Made by a program: the position numbers and the translations under genes. DNA of 64,000 nucleotides, from assembly GCA_013398055.1 (NCBI GenBank), contig VZRS01014850.1, forward strand, positions 62,001 through 126,000, given 5' to 3'. A model generated the notes under the pieces. That model did no database searches, was not told the origin of the DNA, and worked only from the letters and a program-made list of their open reading frames with translations. The stretch is from Ifrita kowaldi (lineage: Eukaryota > Chordata > Aves > Passeriformes > Cinclosomatidae). Position 1 is the stretch's first letter, and each line of letters begins with the position of its first letter. Shown piece by piece: positions 39,974 to 54,658 of the stretch.

Positions 39974-42900
39974 GTGAACTATGTTTTCATGATGCTATTA
40001 AAGTACTTGATATACTCTGACAGAACTACCACCATGGCTACTGCAAAATATCGAGATGGAATCCACTTCAGACAATAAATCTGCAAAAGATAACTAATAT
40101 TTGTCAAGAATACTAAATATAATGGAATGTGGCTAGTAACCATACTGTATCTACCGATTTTAAAAGTTTATGAAATTTCCCAATTTTTTAAGAATGATTT
40201 TTAAAGTGTTTCTGCAGACAGGAACTATAAAAGCTGTGCAAGGGAATGGTACACCACCTGTGCTACACAATTTTTCCCATTCTAAAGCATGGGTCCCACA
40301 TGGATAACACAGGAAGAAATTAAAGCCTACTGAGGCACGATTACTTGAATTAGCTACAGCAGAGTTAGGTTCAAATTGTCTTACCATTATTAGTTGTCTT
40401 TATAATACTGTGAAATGTATACTAGGTTATTGTGCAAAACATACTAAAGCAAAGGTCACATGGGAAAAACAAAGCACGAAGGAGAAACTCAATGCAGAAC
40501 TTGAAGAAGTTCTGTACTAGAAAAGTGCCAAAGCCATGTGAATTCTGACACTGCTTCTTTAAATTTGCAGGGTGTCAGTTTTTTCCACCCTTCAGGCAGA
40601 GCAAGTTACTTTGCCTCTGCTATGCACAAAGAATAGCCAAGCAAGATGCAAGTGTACAGCTGCCAACAGGTAGCAAATTAACAACCTGAGTTCCTCTGTG
40701 CTATTTTCTTCTTTTAGACAAGCTGTATATATTGCTTACCACTGCAACTGCAGTCAGTATAAAAGAGGAAATATCTAAGCATTGTTTAAAAAGACAGAAC
40801 AGAGAAAATCTTTGGAAATTTTTTCCTAGAAGATGATGATTATGACGATGTAAAAACTGATGTCCTCTATCCTTTCTTGTGTTGGCCTACTCCCAGAGAT
40901 TACGCTCATGAAGTCTATAGACATTTTTTTAGAGTCTGAAATCAATCATTTCAGAAAAATTATGTTCTCAAATTAAAAAGCAAATCTAACAGAAAAGAAT
41001 TAAATGAGCAACAATAAAAATTATCTGTAGAAGAAGCAAACAGCAGTACTTTTGTACAAAAGAGAAATTTTATAATCCAAATAACTTCATCCAAGAAAAA
41101 AACCGCAAGCCATTATCTACTTTTTCCAGAGTGAATAAAAATGTTGTTTAAAGCCACCCAATATCCTTTGACTTAGACAGCATTTTTTTTTCAAAATTTA
41201 TGCAAAAATCAACCCAGCAAGATAAAGCTCTATTATTACAAAGTTTGATCAAATCTGCTGACCAAAAGTTTCCTGTGTCTCAAAAGAAAATGCTAATAAC
41301 TACCCAAAACCAGTGTGTTAGGGGTTCAGGGTTTACACTGATCTTATAAAAAGCTTCTGATCTGCCAACATGCCAAACTACTACCATTTAAATAAAATAG
41401 TGAAATAGAAGTGTGTTATATACCAAATATTTTTTTTTCTGTTAAATGAAGTTATCCACAGTAGCTCTGGAGGAGGAAATACTAATAATTAAGGAAAGGA
41501 AAAAGGAAAATTGGTGTAAGAACTTTTTTCTTAGCTGTATGAATCAATTGCCTTTACCGGTACTTGGGATATTTGCCATCAGTGCAACTAAGAATTTTTT
41601 AACATACAACATACAACACTGCAAACATTATTTACTTTTTTAAAATTACTCTTCAATTTATATCCATACACAGATGATTGTAAAGAAAACTGCTCACACT
41701 GGTATATCTTACTTCATATGTCTTGCATTCATACCATTCAGATCATCACACAATTAATTTTTCTTACTTAAAGAGTTTTTAAAATACACAATTTTCACTG
41801 TCACATTCTATTACAAGCACTGTAGTATAATGCAGAAAATAAAACATTTACCTCCAGATAAAAAATATTTTCAATTGTGGAAGTGTTTCTAGTTTAAAAA
41901 ACTCAGCACTGCAAGAGCATAACAGCTTTCTTCTCAGGACTTACAATATGATTGTCGCCTGGAACAGTTAATTTCTGTCAGGTTGCTCAGAAAAGACCTT
42001 TCCTTAACTTCTGCAGTTCAGAAATGGTTGTTTGATGATAACAAAAGGCTAAGTGGATTTTTCCCAGTAGGAACTGCTCATCAGCACAAACAGTGCCTTT
42101 CTTTTGGGTACGAAAACAGGTTTTGACCTAAGTTTGCTTTCCTAATTTTGTTCCTGATGCTCTTTACAACATTAAGAACATTTGCTTCATACTTTTCTCT
42201 TGTATCAGAAAAGGCACTTTTTTCTCCTTTTTTGGTATTTGCATGTAATAGCAATAAAGCATTCTCCTATCTGAGGAAATATTTCCATCTTCTGTAAAAT
42301 CTTAATAATTCTCTATTTTCTTAAGTGTTTATGTGCATGAACACATACATTCATACACACATCTGTAAAATATTTCTGCCCTCTTCACCACTTTATCTAT
42401 TTATTGGTTGCAATTATTGTATATGAAATATTTAAAAGTGACTCATAAAAAAGAGAAATAACATTTGCAGCAGTATTGTGTGGCTGTGATAATGTACCTG
42501 GGAAGTAATAACACAGCAGTCCTCAGGAATGGGAAATAAATGGTTAAAAAAAAAAAAAAAACAGAAAATTAAACCACACAGAAAATAAGGCTGTGGGGCC
42601 ACTCTTATGGAAAATGAGTAATTTTAGAGTAAAACGAGGTCATCACTATCATTTCTGTTATATGAAGGATAGAATTTGATGGCAGGTCTAATTTTCTAAA
42701 AACATTGACCCTTTTATTATATTCCTGCTCGGGAAGAAGTTCTGGGTTTTGAAAACTTCAGGTTTCTGTGTTCTTATAGATTTGCACATTGAACATCTCA
42801 TCTGTACTTCTCAAATTAGAAGAAAAAAATGTCTATCCAATAACAGATAATCTTTGAAATTTATAGCATATGTTGGATGAAAGAGGAAAATTAATATATA

Positions 42901-45900
42901 GACAGATGTAACTTGCTTTCATTAAAATCAGTATCATTATTATTATTACTATTAATATGTGGATTAAGGAACATGTTTTTATGACAGAATAGATGCCAGC
43001 AGAGATCTAATCCATCAGAAGTCATAAGGTTACTTAATAATGCTGATGAAAATAAATACAGGTCGTGATAGACCAATTCAGAAAAGAACTTAATATTCAA
43101 TTGTAAGTTGTATGAAACCAACATTTTTATATCTATGAGAGCAGAAAATCTTAGTTATGATAAAATTTCTGATTAGATCCTAAAACGTACTGAAATAAAA
43201 TAGAAAAGGACATTTCAAGGGCTAGGGACAAAAGAAAAAAATCCCAAAAGAGACCTGCTGGGAAAAACAAGTGCTGAATATCACCTGAGAGACCTGAATG
43301 AAAGTGATCTTATAGTAAGTATTTCAAGATTTCAGAGGTTGATATTCACAGATTTGTTCTGGAGATTTTATTCTTTTTTGATATTGCTTTTTATATACTT
43401 CATATAAGTGAATATTGTTTCTCTATTTCCATTCTCAGTGAGGGAGCTCAGTGTAGAGAGGATTAAATTGGATGTCAGAGACTCCACAGTCAATGATGGT
43501 CAAACATACTAAAATGATTGGGTTTTTTCTCTCTTTCTTTTACTCTCTCAGCACATACTGACCATTATTTTGAAAAATAAGGATATCAAGGACTTCAAGA
43601 CAGCTATGCAAGACAGAAGGGAAGAAATATTTCAGCAAGAGCTTGAAGGAATCCTGACAAGTGTTATGTTCTTAGAATAAAGAGATCTTCTCAAATTAAG
43701 CTTTGTGCTCTGAGATTGAGTAGGAAAAAATCCATTACTAGACAATAAGCAACAGAGATAGAAAATAATATTATAAAACAGATAGCTTTGTGCATTAGTA
43801 AGCTTTCAACTTCTGAGTTTATCCTACATCATATTTAATAAGATCGGCTCTGGATTAAAAAATGAACACCACAAATTTAATGCTGCTGAGCCAACGTAAA
43901 TGACATTGTAAGTGTCATCAACAAAATCCTCACTCTTATTGGGATAGTTTTCACTTGGATGGAAAAACCACAAATGATACAATCTTTCAAGCATCTATTT
44001 GTGGGAAAGAATAAGCAAGTCGTCTTCAGTAATTTGGCTGGATAAATCAAGCAAGTAAATCAAGCACTTCTTATGGGAAGAGTTGACTTCTTTTAACACG
44101 CTGCACACAAAGCCCAGGACTTCTCACAGTTAGTGCACATTTGCACAGGGTAGGGATAAATCCTGAATTTTTAGGGTACTAGTGATGCAGGAGTCTATGA
44201 ATTGTTGGAGGTCTCTCTGGCGGAGCAGTTGCAAGATGTGTATTACAATACACTTTTCAATTATTGCAAGTTGTTGTCCAAGGCTGACAAGAAATAATCC
44301 AAGAAATTTTAGGACAAAGGGAAGTACCTCAATTTCTACATTTTTAGAATCCAGGAATGCATGAAACTGTTCGTGTTATATCATAAAGGAACCCACACAG
44401 CAAAAATCTACTTTTAGTGTTGGCAGCAAATGCATTTTTCTGTCTCATACTTTCTAGGGCAGGAGAGCTAGCAATTTAATAAAAAAAAAAAAATCATTTT
44501 TAAAGCAATAAAAGTCAAAGAAATGGCTAGCTATACAGACACAGTGAACAAAAGACATTCTAAAGATGCTCCTAAATGTCAGTACAAGGTAGGATAGGAT
44601 TAAGAAAATCTGGCACTTCAGAAAATGTGGTAACATCAAGGTGGGCAGATGTCATATGGACTGAACAGTCAAATTTATATATGTCAGAAGAAATAGTCAG
44701 CACTAGTACAGAATGAATAATGAGGTAGAGATAAGGACTATAAAGGTGATAAATTACATACATCAAAACAGTCTCAATAGATCTTTTTCTTCATTTTAAA
44801 CATGAAGTTCACATGCTCTTATAGCTGGGGATGTGTGAACATTCTTAAGAACAAATACTGAACTTTACCACAAATCCTTTCTCTTCTTTTAGTTTCTACT
44901 AGTGACCCAAATTAAGAAAATATTAGACTGAATAAAAGAAGAAAAAAATATTTTTTGTTTAAAAAAAACCATGATAAAATATTATTTCGTGCATATAGAA
45001 GCATTAGAGATGACATTTGAATTAAAAATGTAAGATTACCATGGGAAAAAAGATCAGGCACATCATGGCAAATTGCTGTGTTCTAATTTGTAGATTGTAT
45101 GAGAGATGGAGGTTGGTTCAAGTGGCTCTGTTAAGATGGAAGTTGGGTGTTTTATTCACCGTAAGATATTACACGCTGACAGCTGAGAACCCACGGAAGG
45201 AACATAGACAAAAATAGTCTATTTGTGTAGATTTGGAAGTTTCCTTAAAGTCTTTGATTCATATGATTTAAACCCACTTTAAATGGTTTGTAACATAACA
45301 AATAGGAAATCTTAAACACAGTTAACAAAAATCTATTCCAAAAGTTAAAAAGTAGAACTGAACAAATGAAAATTTCCAATCACATTTTTACTAGCTCATG
45401 GTCACAGATCTATACTACAGCACTATTCCTGCTGCTATCCAGAAAACTACCTCCATCCAAGCCAGACCCAGCAAAATTTTTAAAAATAATTGTGCTCTGG
45501 TTGTTTATTAACAAACATACAAAAAACAAAAAAAGGCTAATTGCATAATTTTAAGACTCACTCCAAGCTAATAAATGAATGTTTATGAATTGGGACATTT
45601 TTTGAAAACCAATGAGTAATTAAGGCAGCACTAAGATAACTTCTAACCATTAGGTAGAACAAATTATGTGTCATAATTGCAGGGATTAGTTTCTTCTTAT
45701 AGTTGATTATGTTTTTAAAAATTACATTGTGTCATGTGTTTCTAAATACTGGTACTGATGGATGCTGAATTTTTAAAAGCAGGTAGGTTCTAGAGACAGG
45801 TACAACATTTCTTTTTAGCAATGGTTTGGCCACTTCAGAGGGAAGATGATATTTTTCCAAAGGTAAATATTCCTGTAATGACTTCTGCACATGCAAAAGA

Positions 45901-48900
45901 GAAAAAACCTTACAGTGTGAAAAATTAAATAAATTACAATTTAGCAAAACTACCTTTTGCTGTATTATAGCTGGCTAGACTTACTTAAGCCAGGTTCAAG
46001 GCATTTTCCGAGCTAATAGGGAAGGTCAAGTAGAACACAAGGATTCCTTTTAAATTTTTTTTTTTAACTGGTGCTGTTGTTTCATAGCACTACAAAGGCT
46101 AGCTGCAACCACGTGTTTCAGGTAACATGTGAAGGGAATTTTCATTTCTAAATAGTCACACTGAAGTGGAAATGGTTTTTCATATAATCTTTTTTTCTGC
46201 TGACAGCTGGAATTTGTTGTTCAAGAACTTTGTGAAGTTTTACTCAAGGTACCTAAGAGGAAAAGATTTGGACCATAACATAAATAAATTGGTCAAGCAG
46301 TATTGTATTGCCAGCTGACATGGGAATAACATGCATGCAGAATATTATTCTGCAAGCACGCAGAATAACTGATTCCACAAACAAGATAGTTTTCCAGACT
46401 GATTCCTCATATACATGTGTATGTCTATGTGTGCACACATCTGTTTTGCAAGTTTAGAAAGTCACGCTGAATAAAAATATTAAAATAGTTTTATATTGGC
46501 TACATATAAATGTGCAATTAATTATTCATTACATTTCCTAGCACCGAGATGAAAATGAACTTTAAAATATTTACTTCTTGAATTCCAAAAGGCCCTGGCT
46601 TCAAAAACGTTATGTACACCTCAGAACATCATTTCAGTGACAGCAAATCTTAACTGCATTCATAGAATGATGGCAATTATCTTCATCTTCATGATTTCTG
46701 TAGGTGCTTTCCCACAGACACAGCTGGGAATCCTTACTGCCTAGTGCATTTTAAAGCCTGCAAACACTGCTCCTTGTCAGTTAGAATACAGAAGTGGAGC
46801 TGAAAAAGGATACAGGTGTAAATCTGGGCACTTGGATTATCTTGTATTTACCTAAAGGACCGAGAGTTTCTTAGTTCAAAGATATGTAGTGACTATATTT
46901 ATGGAATTTTTGGGTGGGAACATGTAAACAGAGGAGGACTGAAGTAGAGAATATAGTTTTGACACACTAAAGAGGACCTGCACATTTCTAAAAAGGCACT
47001 TATTTCAATAGCTGTTGCTGTTGCCAGTGGTGGTAGTTGGACAAAGTAAGTTTCAATGCTTTAAAACTGTTTGATCTGAATCTCTCAATCTGTCATTCTT
47101 TATATTCCCTCTGGAACAAAGATGCTCTAAAATCCACTATTTAAAGCCAATAAAAAGGTGCAGTAAAAGACTTTTTGCTGTCTCCTCTCTCTCTTTTCCA
47201 AACCTCCCTATTTTTCAAAAGCAACATATTTATGGACCAGAAGTGTCCTTCTTTTGGGGGGCAAATATGCAGAGAGGGGAAAGAATGACAAGGCTTCCAT
47301 TTAGGAAGAGTCTCTCACTAAGACACAGAGTGGGAGTCTGAAGAGTGAACCCCTACTCCTCCTTTGTGTGCTGTGCCACCATGTAGGATTCACTGACAGA
47401 TTCCACAATCATTATTAGAAATTGCAGAGTACTTTCTAGATCTTTCATAGATCTGGATCTAGATCCCTGGTACTACTGAGCTGTCTCAGATTCCTCAAGC
47501 TTTCAAGCTGTTCTCCTATTTACCCTGTACCATTATAGGTTTATAGCTTGATGACTAAGAACTGTCTCAAAATTTCTGCTCCCCTAATGTGCGTTGTTAA
47601 CAGAACTTGCAAAACATTAAATTGTCCTTTATCTTCACACTAGATCATACTGTCTATGTGAAAAATTCAACCCCTAAATTAATGCTATCTCTTTTGTTAA
47701 TGTTTCATCTACGGCTGACTAAGCATTTACCACTGCCATTGTTTCACTCAGAAACTACTGAATATAAAGCCTTCTCTGATTATGTAGGATTTTTGCAGCA
47801 AAAATAGTATTTTCTATTTGATTATTTGCATAGAAACACTGAAAATGCTCTCACACTCTGTCAGCTACTTCACACCTCTGTAGGGGCTTAAACTCTGGAA
47901 TGAAATGTGAATTTACCGAATCACCACCCCACATGGGTTTCATTTAAGAAGGTTCACAGGAATGCACTGGCAGCACATTCCAATTAACTCTTGAAGAAAA
48001 GCCTAGTTTTTGGATTGTTTTGTGCAAATGAATAAGTGTAATTTTAGAAAGACTGCTTCCCCTATTACCATACACAACACAAGCATAAAAGAGAGAAAAA
48101 ACTCAAACAGAATATGTTAACTCTATTCATATCCTGAGCCATCCCACCAGTGAGTTGACTGCTCATTCTTCCACTTGTTAGGTCAGGTAACTGTATGACA
48201 TTTAAAACACTGCTAAAAGATTAAAACATCTAAAAAGTTAGAGTTAACTCCATTACAGTGAGTTCGTTTAATACTGATTTTGAAACATTTTACAGAGTGT
48301 AGTGAAAGACCTTAATTTATTCCAATTTTCTTTTGTTCACTTCGATTTATGAACACTGGAGCTCAAATAATCAGCCCTTTTGCTCCTTAGGCTTCCAAGA
48401 ATATATTTTTGTGAGTATTGTACAAGTCATCTTTCTGCAACCATCCCACATACTAATTGCAAAAGTCTATTTTTATGATAAGGAGTGGTATTAGCAGACA
48501 ATTAAGGACAAGATCTTTGGCTGTGCTGAATTGCTTTGGAACAGAAATAGCTCCCTGAATAAAATTTTCTTCTTAGTAAATGTATAAGGACAAATGTTGA
48601 TAGCGTATACCCAACTCTTATAAGGTGCATCTACAAAAGCAAAAGGCCTCAGAAATAACTGAAGAAAAACACCTCGGCATTTGTACTATAAATTACAGAG
48701 TAATAGATCTCACCCTACCTACTTTTGTGGCCCTGGTGTATGGTAATTTTTCAACAGAAGTGGGGGGAGGGGGAGGCTTTTTTCAAGCTGTGTGTACTGA
48801 AAATATGGGCAAGAAACTGCATGAAAAACAGTGCTTTACATTCATTCATTCTCTTGGTATAATTCAAAGCATACTGACAGTGAGTGCACTGCCAATGATA

Positions 48901-49469
48901 ATAGCAGGATGGGCTATTTTTCAAGATAGGTGAGATGAATATGTAATTTCTTCCCTTTGAAATCTTCAGATTTCCAAGAGCAAGACTTAATAAACTTCTT
49001 TCAGTGTTCTTTCTAACAATAATTATTACTGCTTTGTGTCATAGTCTCTTTTTTCTAGGATTAAGACTAAGATCTGTTGTGCATTACACTACAACTAGTT
49101 GGCACAAGCAACTCATGAAAACTCATAGGAAACTGACTTCCTCTAAACTCTGACTTTGCTTAGTGAGAAAAAGAAGGAAATTTATTTCCATCATGAAGGA
49201 ATGCTCAAAGGCATGAGGCAATTCCTTCCTTAGAGTCAGCAGGTGAACTAGTCCTGTGAAAAAAACAACAGACAGGAAATTCTAGAATTAAGTCACCTAT
49301 ATTTTTAAAGCATTATCATGTGATGCCAGCCAGGTCTATCTGCAGCTGAGACTCTCTGTACAACCATGGATTTGCCATCTGGAAACATCAGTGGGGCTGC
49401 TCTACACATTATTAGGGAGATAATTAATATATTTTCACTATAACTAAGAGATATTTTCTTTTCTTTACA

Positions 49470-49503
49470 AATACATACATACACACAGACACATACACAT
49501 ATT
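49470..49503. repeat. (CA/CATA)n microsatellite
   Basis: An imperfect acata/acaca microsatellite of about 34 bp in the large FSTL5 intron. Confidence 0.8.
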
Positions 49504-51450
49504 CATAAACGCAGCTACAAAAGGCTTACAGACAAAACATCGTTTGATTTCTGATGGTGTTTGAGTGGAAGGAAATAGTATTACTGGAACATAAAAGAGA
49601 GGGAGACACCTTCCTAACATTCCAAAACTAACTAGTGGTACTGAACCTACCACATTTTTCTCCCCAAAATGATAAAGTTCTTTTTCTTGTCCTCTTCTGT
49701 ACACATATCAACTAGCCACCAACTATAAAAGAAAGTTTAAAGATAATAAATTAATCTATTTTTCCTCCACTTCCTTTGGCTCACACCTACTTAGTTTGGT
49801 TAGCTGGTGCTTTGATCACAGCTGTGCAGAACACGAATGTTACACCTGCTGGTTATCAAACCAAAAGGTTATTTGCCCTGACTCCTGATGTGTGGTAAGT
49901 ACTACCAAACATTAACTCAGTCCGCGGTAGGAAAAATATGGGAAAACATTTTTTTCCTTGGAATGAATTACTGTTTACCTGAGACCAAAATTTATAGTAT
50001 CACTTCAAATGTCTGATCTGGAGGAAGTGTGTCCTAAATTATCTGCTGCCCAAAAGAACATTAAAATGTGTGGAATTTTCTTTTCTAATAGTGGGCTGCC
50101 CATTTGGATTTTCATATATAAAAATAACTCACCTAGGTAAATCAAAAGTATAGTTCCATCACTTCTCAAATAAAATTATTTTGCAACAAGTTTTAAACAC
50201 TTATATACACACTACTAGCAATTACCATTTTAGTTATTATTAAAAATAAAAAAAATAATGACTCACTACAGCTTTAAATTGTTTGCCTTTACTTCTGTTC
50301 CTACGTGTCAACAAGCCAACCTATTGGACAGAATATGCTGCAGATAGTAATATACTGCAGATGGTATCAGATGGTTTGTGCTAGAAATTTAATTAATTCT
50401 TTTAAGCGATATGTCTTTTTTTGCGTAGAAATGCCTTTATTCTGACAGTGTATTTGTTTCTGGAGGCTAGTTTGGTAAGTCACGCATACTGTCTTCTGCT
50501 CCACCATTCAGAATTTTAGTTTACAGGTGACAAATGCACCTAGCTACAGAAAGCTTTCCTTTTCCTGAAAGGGGCTGGTGTTGCATGGTGAAAGGGAACT
50601 GATTTCTGACAAAGAGTAAATAGGGCCCTTGGGCAATTTACTACGCCAGCCAAATTAGCCAGTGGGGTTATGTCCCTTGTAGCTGTTTTTTGCAATTCAC
50701 ACTCATAAATTGCTCCCCTGGTTGGTATACACTCCCAAGAATAATAAACTCAAGCTTTATGTTTGTTGCCTAACATCCTTAAGAAACACATGCTGAGACT
50801 GAGCTTTTTTTTTTTGTTGACTGGTGATATTAAATTTAATAGACTGGTTTTTTCTACATCACTATTATTTGATGAATACAGTTAATTTTAAATCTTTCCT
50901 GTCACATTGCTCACACAGTGCATTCCTATTTAAACAAAAAAAATCAAGGTACTTGCAGGCCAGACATTATATGGAAGACAAATTCTTCAACAACTGACTA
51001 ACACAAATAGCTCTTGAAGAATACATTTAAAAAAGCCACTTTAATTGTCCACATAGGGGTTTTATCCTTTTCTTTTTCAGAAAATATATTCTATAGAATT
51101 AATAGTATTTCCAGTTAGCTCATGATTTTGTAAAACCGAATTGATTTTGTTCATTAAACCCCCCAAATCTATGGTTTTAGCAGTGAACAAAGTACTGCAG
51201 GCTTTTTGCCACACCACAAATTTTCTTTTGGCATTTTGGCAATCTTGGCAATTTTATCTGGTATGTGAATTAAAAAAAAAAAAAAATTACCAGGCCTGAA
51301 TTGATGCACATATTAATCATATATCTACAGGCACTTATCTGATTTTATTCTTTCAGTGTTCAATTAATTTCATGCCCCTTTTTATTTCCGTGGGTTTTCT
51401 TTTATTCTTTCATTCCCTTTTCTCTTCAGTTTCATATAGGACACGGGAAA

Positions 51451-51481
51451 TGACTCAGCAGCTGAAGGTAACCGTGACTCA
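51451..51481 (+). promoter_or_regulatory. Paired TGACTCA (AP-1/MARE-like) sites
   Basis: Two perfect TGACTCA heptamers at 51451-51457 and 51475-51481 are spaced 24 bp start to start. The first extends to TGACTCAGCA, the half-palindrome of a Maf/NF-E2 recognition element. AP-1 and small-Maf heterodimers bind such sites in vertebrate enhancers. A nearby inverted repeat GTAGG..CCTAC lies just downstream. The spacing and clustering make this a candidate intronic enhancer about 1.3 kb from an FSTL5 exon; occupancy is inference. Confidence 0.3.
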
Positions 51482-52713
51482 ATGTGCAAAGTAGGAAGCG
51501 CCTACTTGACCTACTTGTGCAAAATATCAACTTAAAATAGTTTGAGTTGCACAAGATGAGTCCAACACTAGCTTTGGATGGGCTCTATTTTTCTTTTCCC
51601 AGTCCTGATTCCCCTCCTTGTATGATGTTTATCCCTATCCATGTTTTTATGTTGCTATTTACTTGAACATTGAAGTATCTAAATGTCAGTTCTGTTTGGG
51701 CAGTACCTCTAGTACTTGTTAGTTTATGAAGCAGTAACTTTTGTTCTCACAACACATATCTGTTTCAAATGCAGCAGAAATATTTAATGTTTTCCTAAGG
51801 TTGAATGTGAGGACTGCAGATTACTTCAGGGACACAAGAGGAATTTGTCTACTCAGTTCAAGAAATTAGGTAATAATGGTACTTAGAGACAATTTATTAT
51901 TTAGCTACATTAATTTATACATTTCCTTTTAAATTGCATATGGCTGATTGCTAACTTAGTTTTTAGTTAACAGTTTTGAAGGAAATTTAAAAAATTATCT
52001 TTCATCAACATCTTTAGAAGAAGCCAAGTGGTTGATACAAAAGACTAGATTCTTCACAGGCAGATATAGAGCAAATTCTGAAATCAATTGTAAAATCATC
52101 CTAAATTGCATGTTTTCACATTTGAAAGACTACCACTCACTACAATCAGAAATTATATCCTTGCTAATGGAGATGCCTATTTACACCTGTAATTAGAGAT
52201 GTTTGCTAAAACGGAATGATGACAATTAAGATCCTCTAATGAAGGCATTTCTACAGAAACTTGAATTTGAAATATCAGAATAAACAATGGAGTTAATTGT
52301 TGGCAGAGATGTTTTGAGATGAAATGGATCTGTGTCAGCTTGCAAAGAAACTTGGAAGTTCTAAACATACAAACTACTCTACACATTAATGCAATACTGA
52401 GATGTAAAAATCTTGGACTGCAGGACTCAATCCCTATAGGTAGAAATGTTGCAGAAAATAATGTGAAAGGCAAATTACATGTCACATTCTTACTAGTGTA
52501 TTTTGAGGAAGAAAAACAGATTTTCCTCTAAGAGGTCTTGGGGAGAGCTCTGCTTTATGCCTGTGTTAAGTGTTGTCCTGTTTTCCTCACCCTCTCTTTC
52601 CAGATGTCTTTTGAAATCCAGCTGATCAAATTGTTCAGATCTGTCACAGCCAGAACCTTTTCTTTGGACAAACACAAGGACAATCCTACGTTCACTGCAT
52701 TCAGATAAACTTA

Positions 52714-52881
<168 letters not shown>

Positions 52882-53716
52882 TCAAAATTAAATCTCAACC
52901 CAAATGAATGAATACAATATTGCATCTGTATTCCTTCTCTTGTATTGTCTTTCAGTTACCAAGAAAGTGAATGCAAATGACAGGGAATAAAGCTGACCAG
53001 CATTACAGATTTCAGAGAACTATTACATATCTGACCACTTAGTCTTCATACTTACTTTCCCCCTTCTATCTTTTTCTATCACCCCTGCATCCATATTTAT
53101 TCATTTGCATTACTAAGACCTTTAACAGTTCTTAGTTTAAACGAAGTTTTTTGTTTATCTCTTTTTTACACTAGATCTTAGAGTGAGATTAATTTTTTTA
53201 AACCAAATTAATTTTTTCAGCCGAAGTGAAAAGATGAGATGCTATCAACAAATCCACTGGAACATATGGCTCCCAATTCTTGTCAGTCATGAAGTAATTC
53301 AACATAGAACAGACATATTTCAGAAGAACAAGCTGAACTGAGTTTATCTATTCCTTAAATTGTTATGAACCAGTTTTATTCAAATCCCAAAATCTTGGAC
53401 CTTCTTTGAAGCAAATGTTTACAGGTGAAAAAAAGACAATTCCAAATAATAGCCACTATGCTATTCACATATACGGATTTAAGAGTGGATTTTTTTTAGA
53501 AAACAATCTATTATCTATACTAAAAATGAGGGTGAGGATGATCAGTCACTTTAGAATACGGTAAGACTGACTCAATTATCAGTTCTGGAGAGGAGTGACA
53601 GCTAAACTTCCACAAATTACCTTGCATGCTCAAAGTTACTAAGAGTCTGTAGGTGCTAAAAAGGTGATTTCAAATGTTACTAATTTTATGTTTCAAATTT
53701 CTCTTATTCTTTTTCT

Positions 53717-53760
53717 TATATATAACTATATATTAATATAAGTATATAATAAATATATAA
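53717..53760. repeat. AT-rich simple repeat
   Basis: Imperfect TATA/ATATA sequence of about 44 bp, with no G or C except single interruptions. Confidence 0.75.
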
Positions 53761-54297
53761 GGATTTAATTAACTTCTGAAGAAAAGGAAAACAAATTAAA
53801 ATTAATTTTTAAATTATGATGTAAGGGTGATAATCATAGTCTCACTATGGGATTACTATAAATAAGGAACAGAAATTAATAAAAAAGTAGTAAGGTAAGT
53901 ACAGTTTCTTGATATGTTTCTTTAGGGACTGTCCCTAAGCTTTTTGCTGCTCCAAGGCATGGGAAAAATAAAGATTTTTAATACCTTTCAACTGAAAAAA
54001 ACCCAATAAAGACAGAGCTGGATGCCCCCAGGGTGTCAATATGACCTTAATGAAAAGGAATATGTCTAAAGTCCTGTTTATCCTCTAATGAGGGACAAAA
54101 ATATCATGAACAGCAACAGTTTGCTCTCAAAAGACAGGCAGCATAGAACATGCTGCTGTTTTCAGCTGCATTCCTTATCTTTCTATCAATTTGCCATTGT
54201 CAGTTCTGACTAAGGTTGTTGAAAATAATCATTAACTTCTTTGGTGAAATCAGTTGTCTGACTTGTTTTCTGGTTACCTAAAATAATTTCTCTGCCC

Positions 54298-54341
54298 CCT
54301 TTAAGCATTATTACCATTACCATGGTAATAATGCTTAAAGG
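54298..54341. repeat. Perfect inverted repeat (20-bp arms, 4-nt loop)
   Basis: The left arm at 54298-54317 (CCTTTAAGCATTATTACCAT) is the exact reverse complement of the right arm at 54322-54341, with the loop TACC between. In the FSTL5 pre-mRNA this gives a perfect 20-bp stem about 90 nt downstream of the splice donor of the 108-nt exon. It could be a splicing-modulating structure, a cruciform-forming palindrome, or a tiny palindromic transposon remnant. No second copy was noticed in the window. Confidence 0.9.
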
Positions 54342-54424
54342 AAAATATGCAACACATTGCAATTACACAAATTACACAAAGGTTCAACTCGTCTAGATTT
54401 CCTTACATATAATCATTGTGATCA

Positions 54425-54658
<234 letters not shown>

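Noticed and set aside
48762..48775. G-run GGGGGGAGGGGGAGG as a G-quadruplex
   Set aside because: Only two long G-runs and one short one, so a stable three-tetrad quadruplex is not supported.
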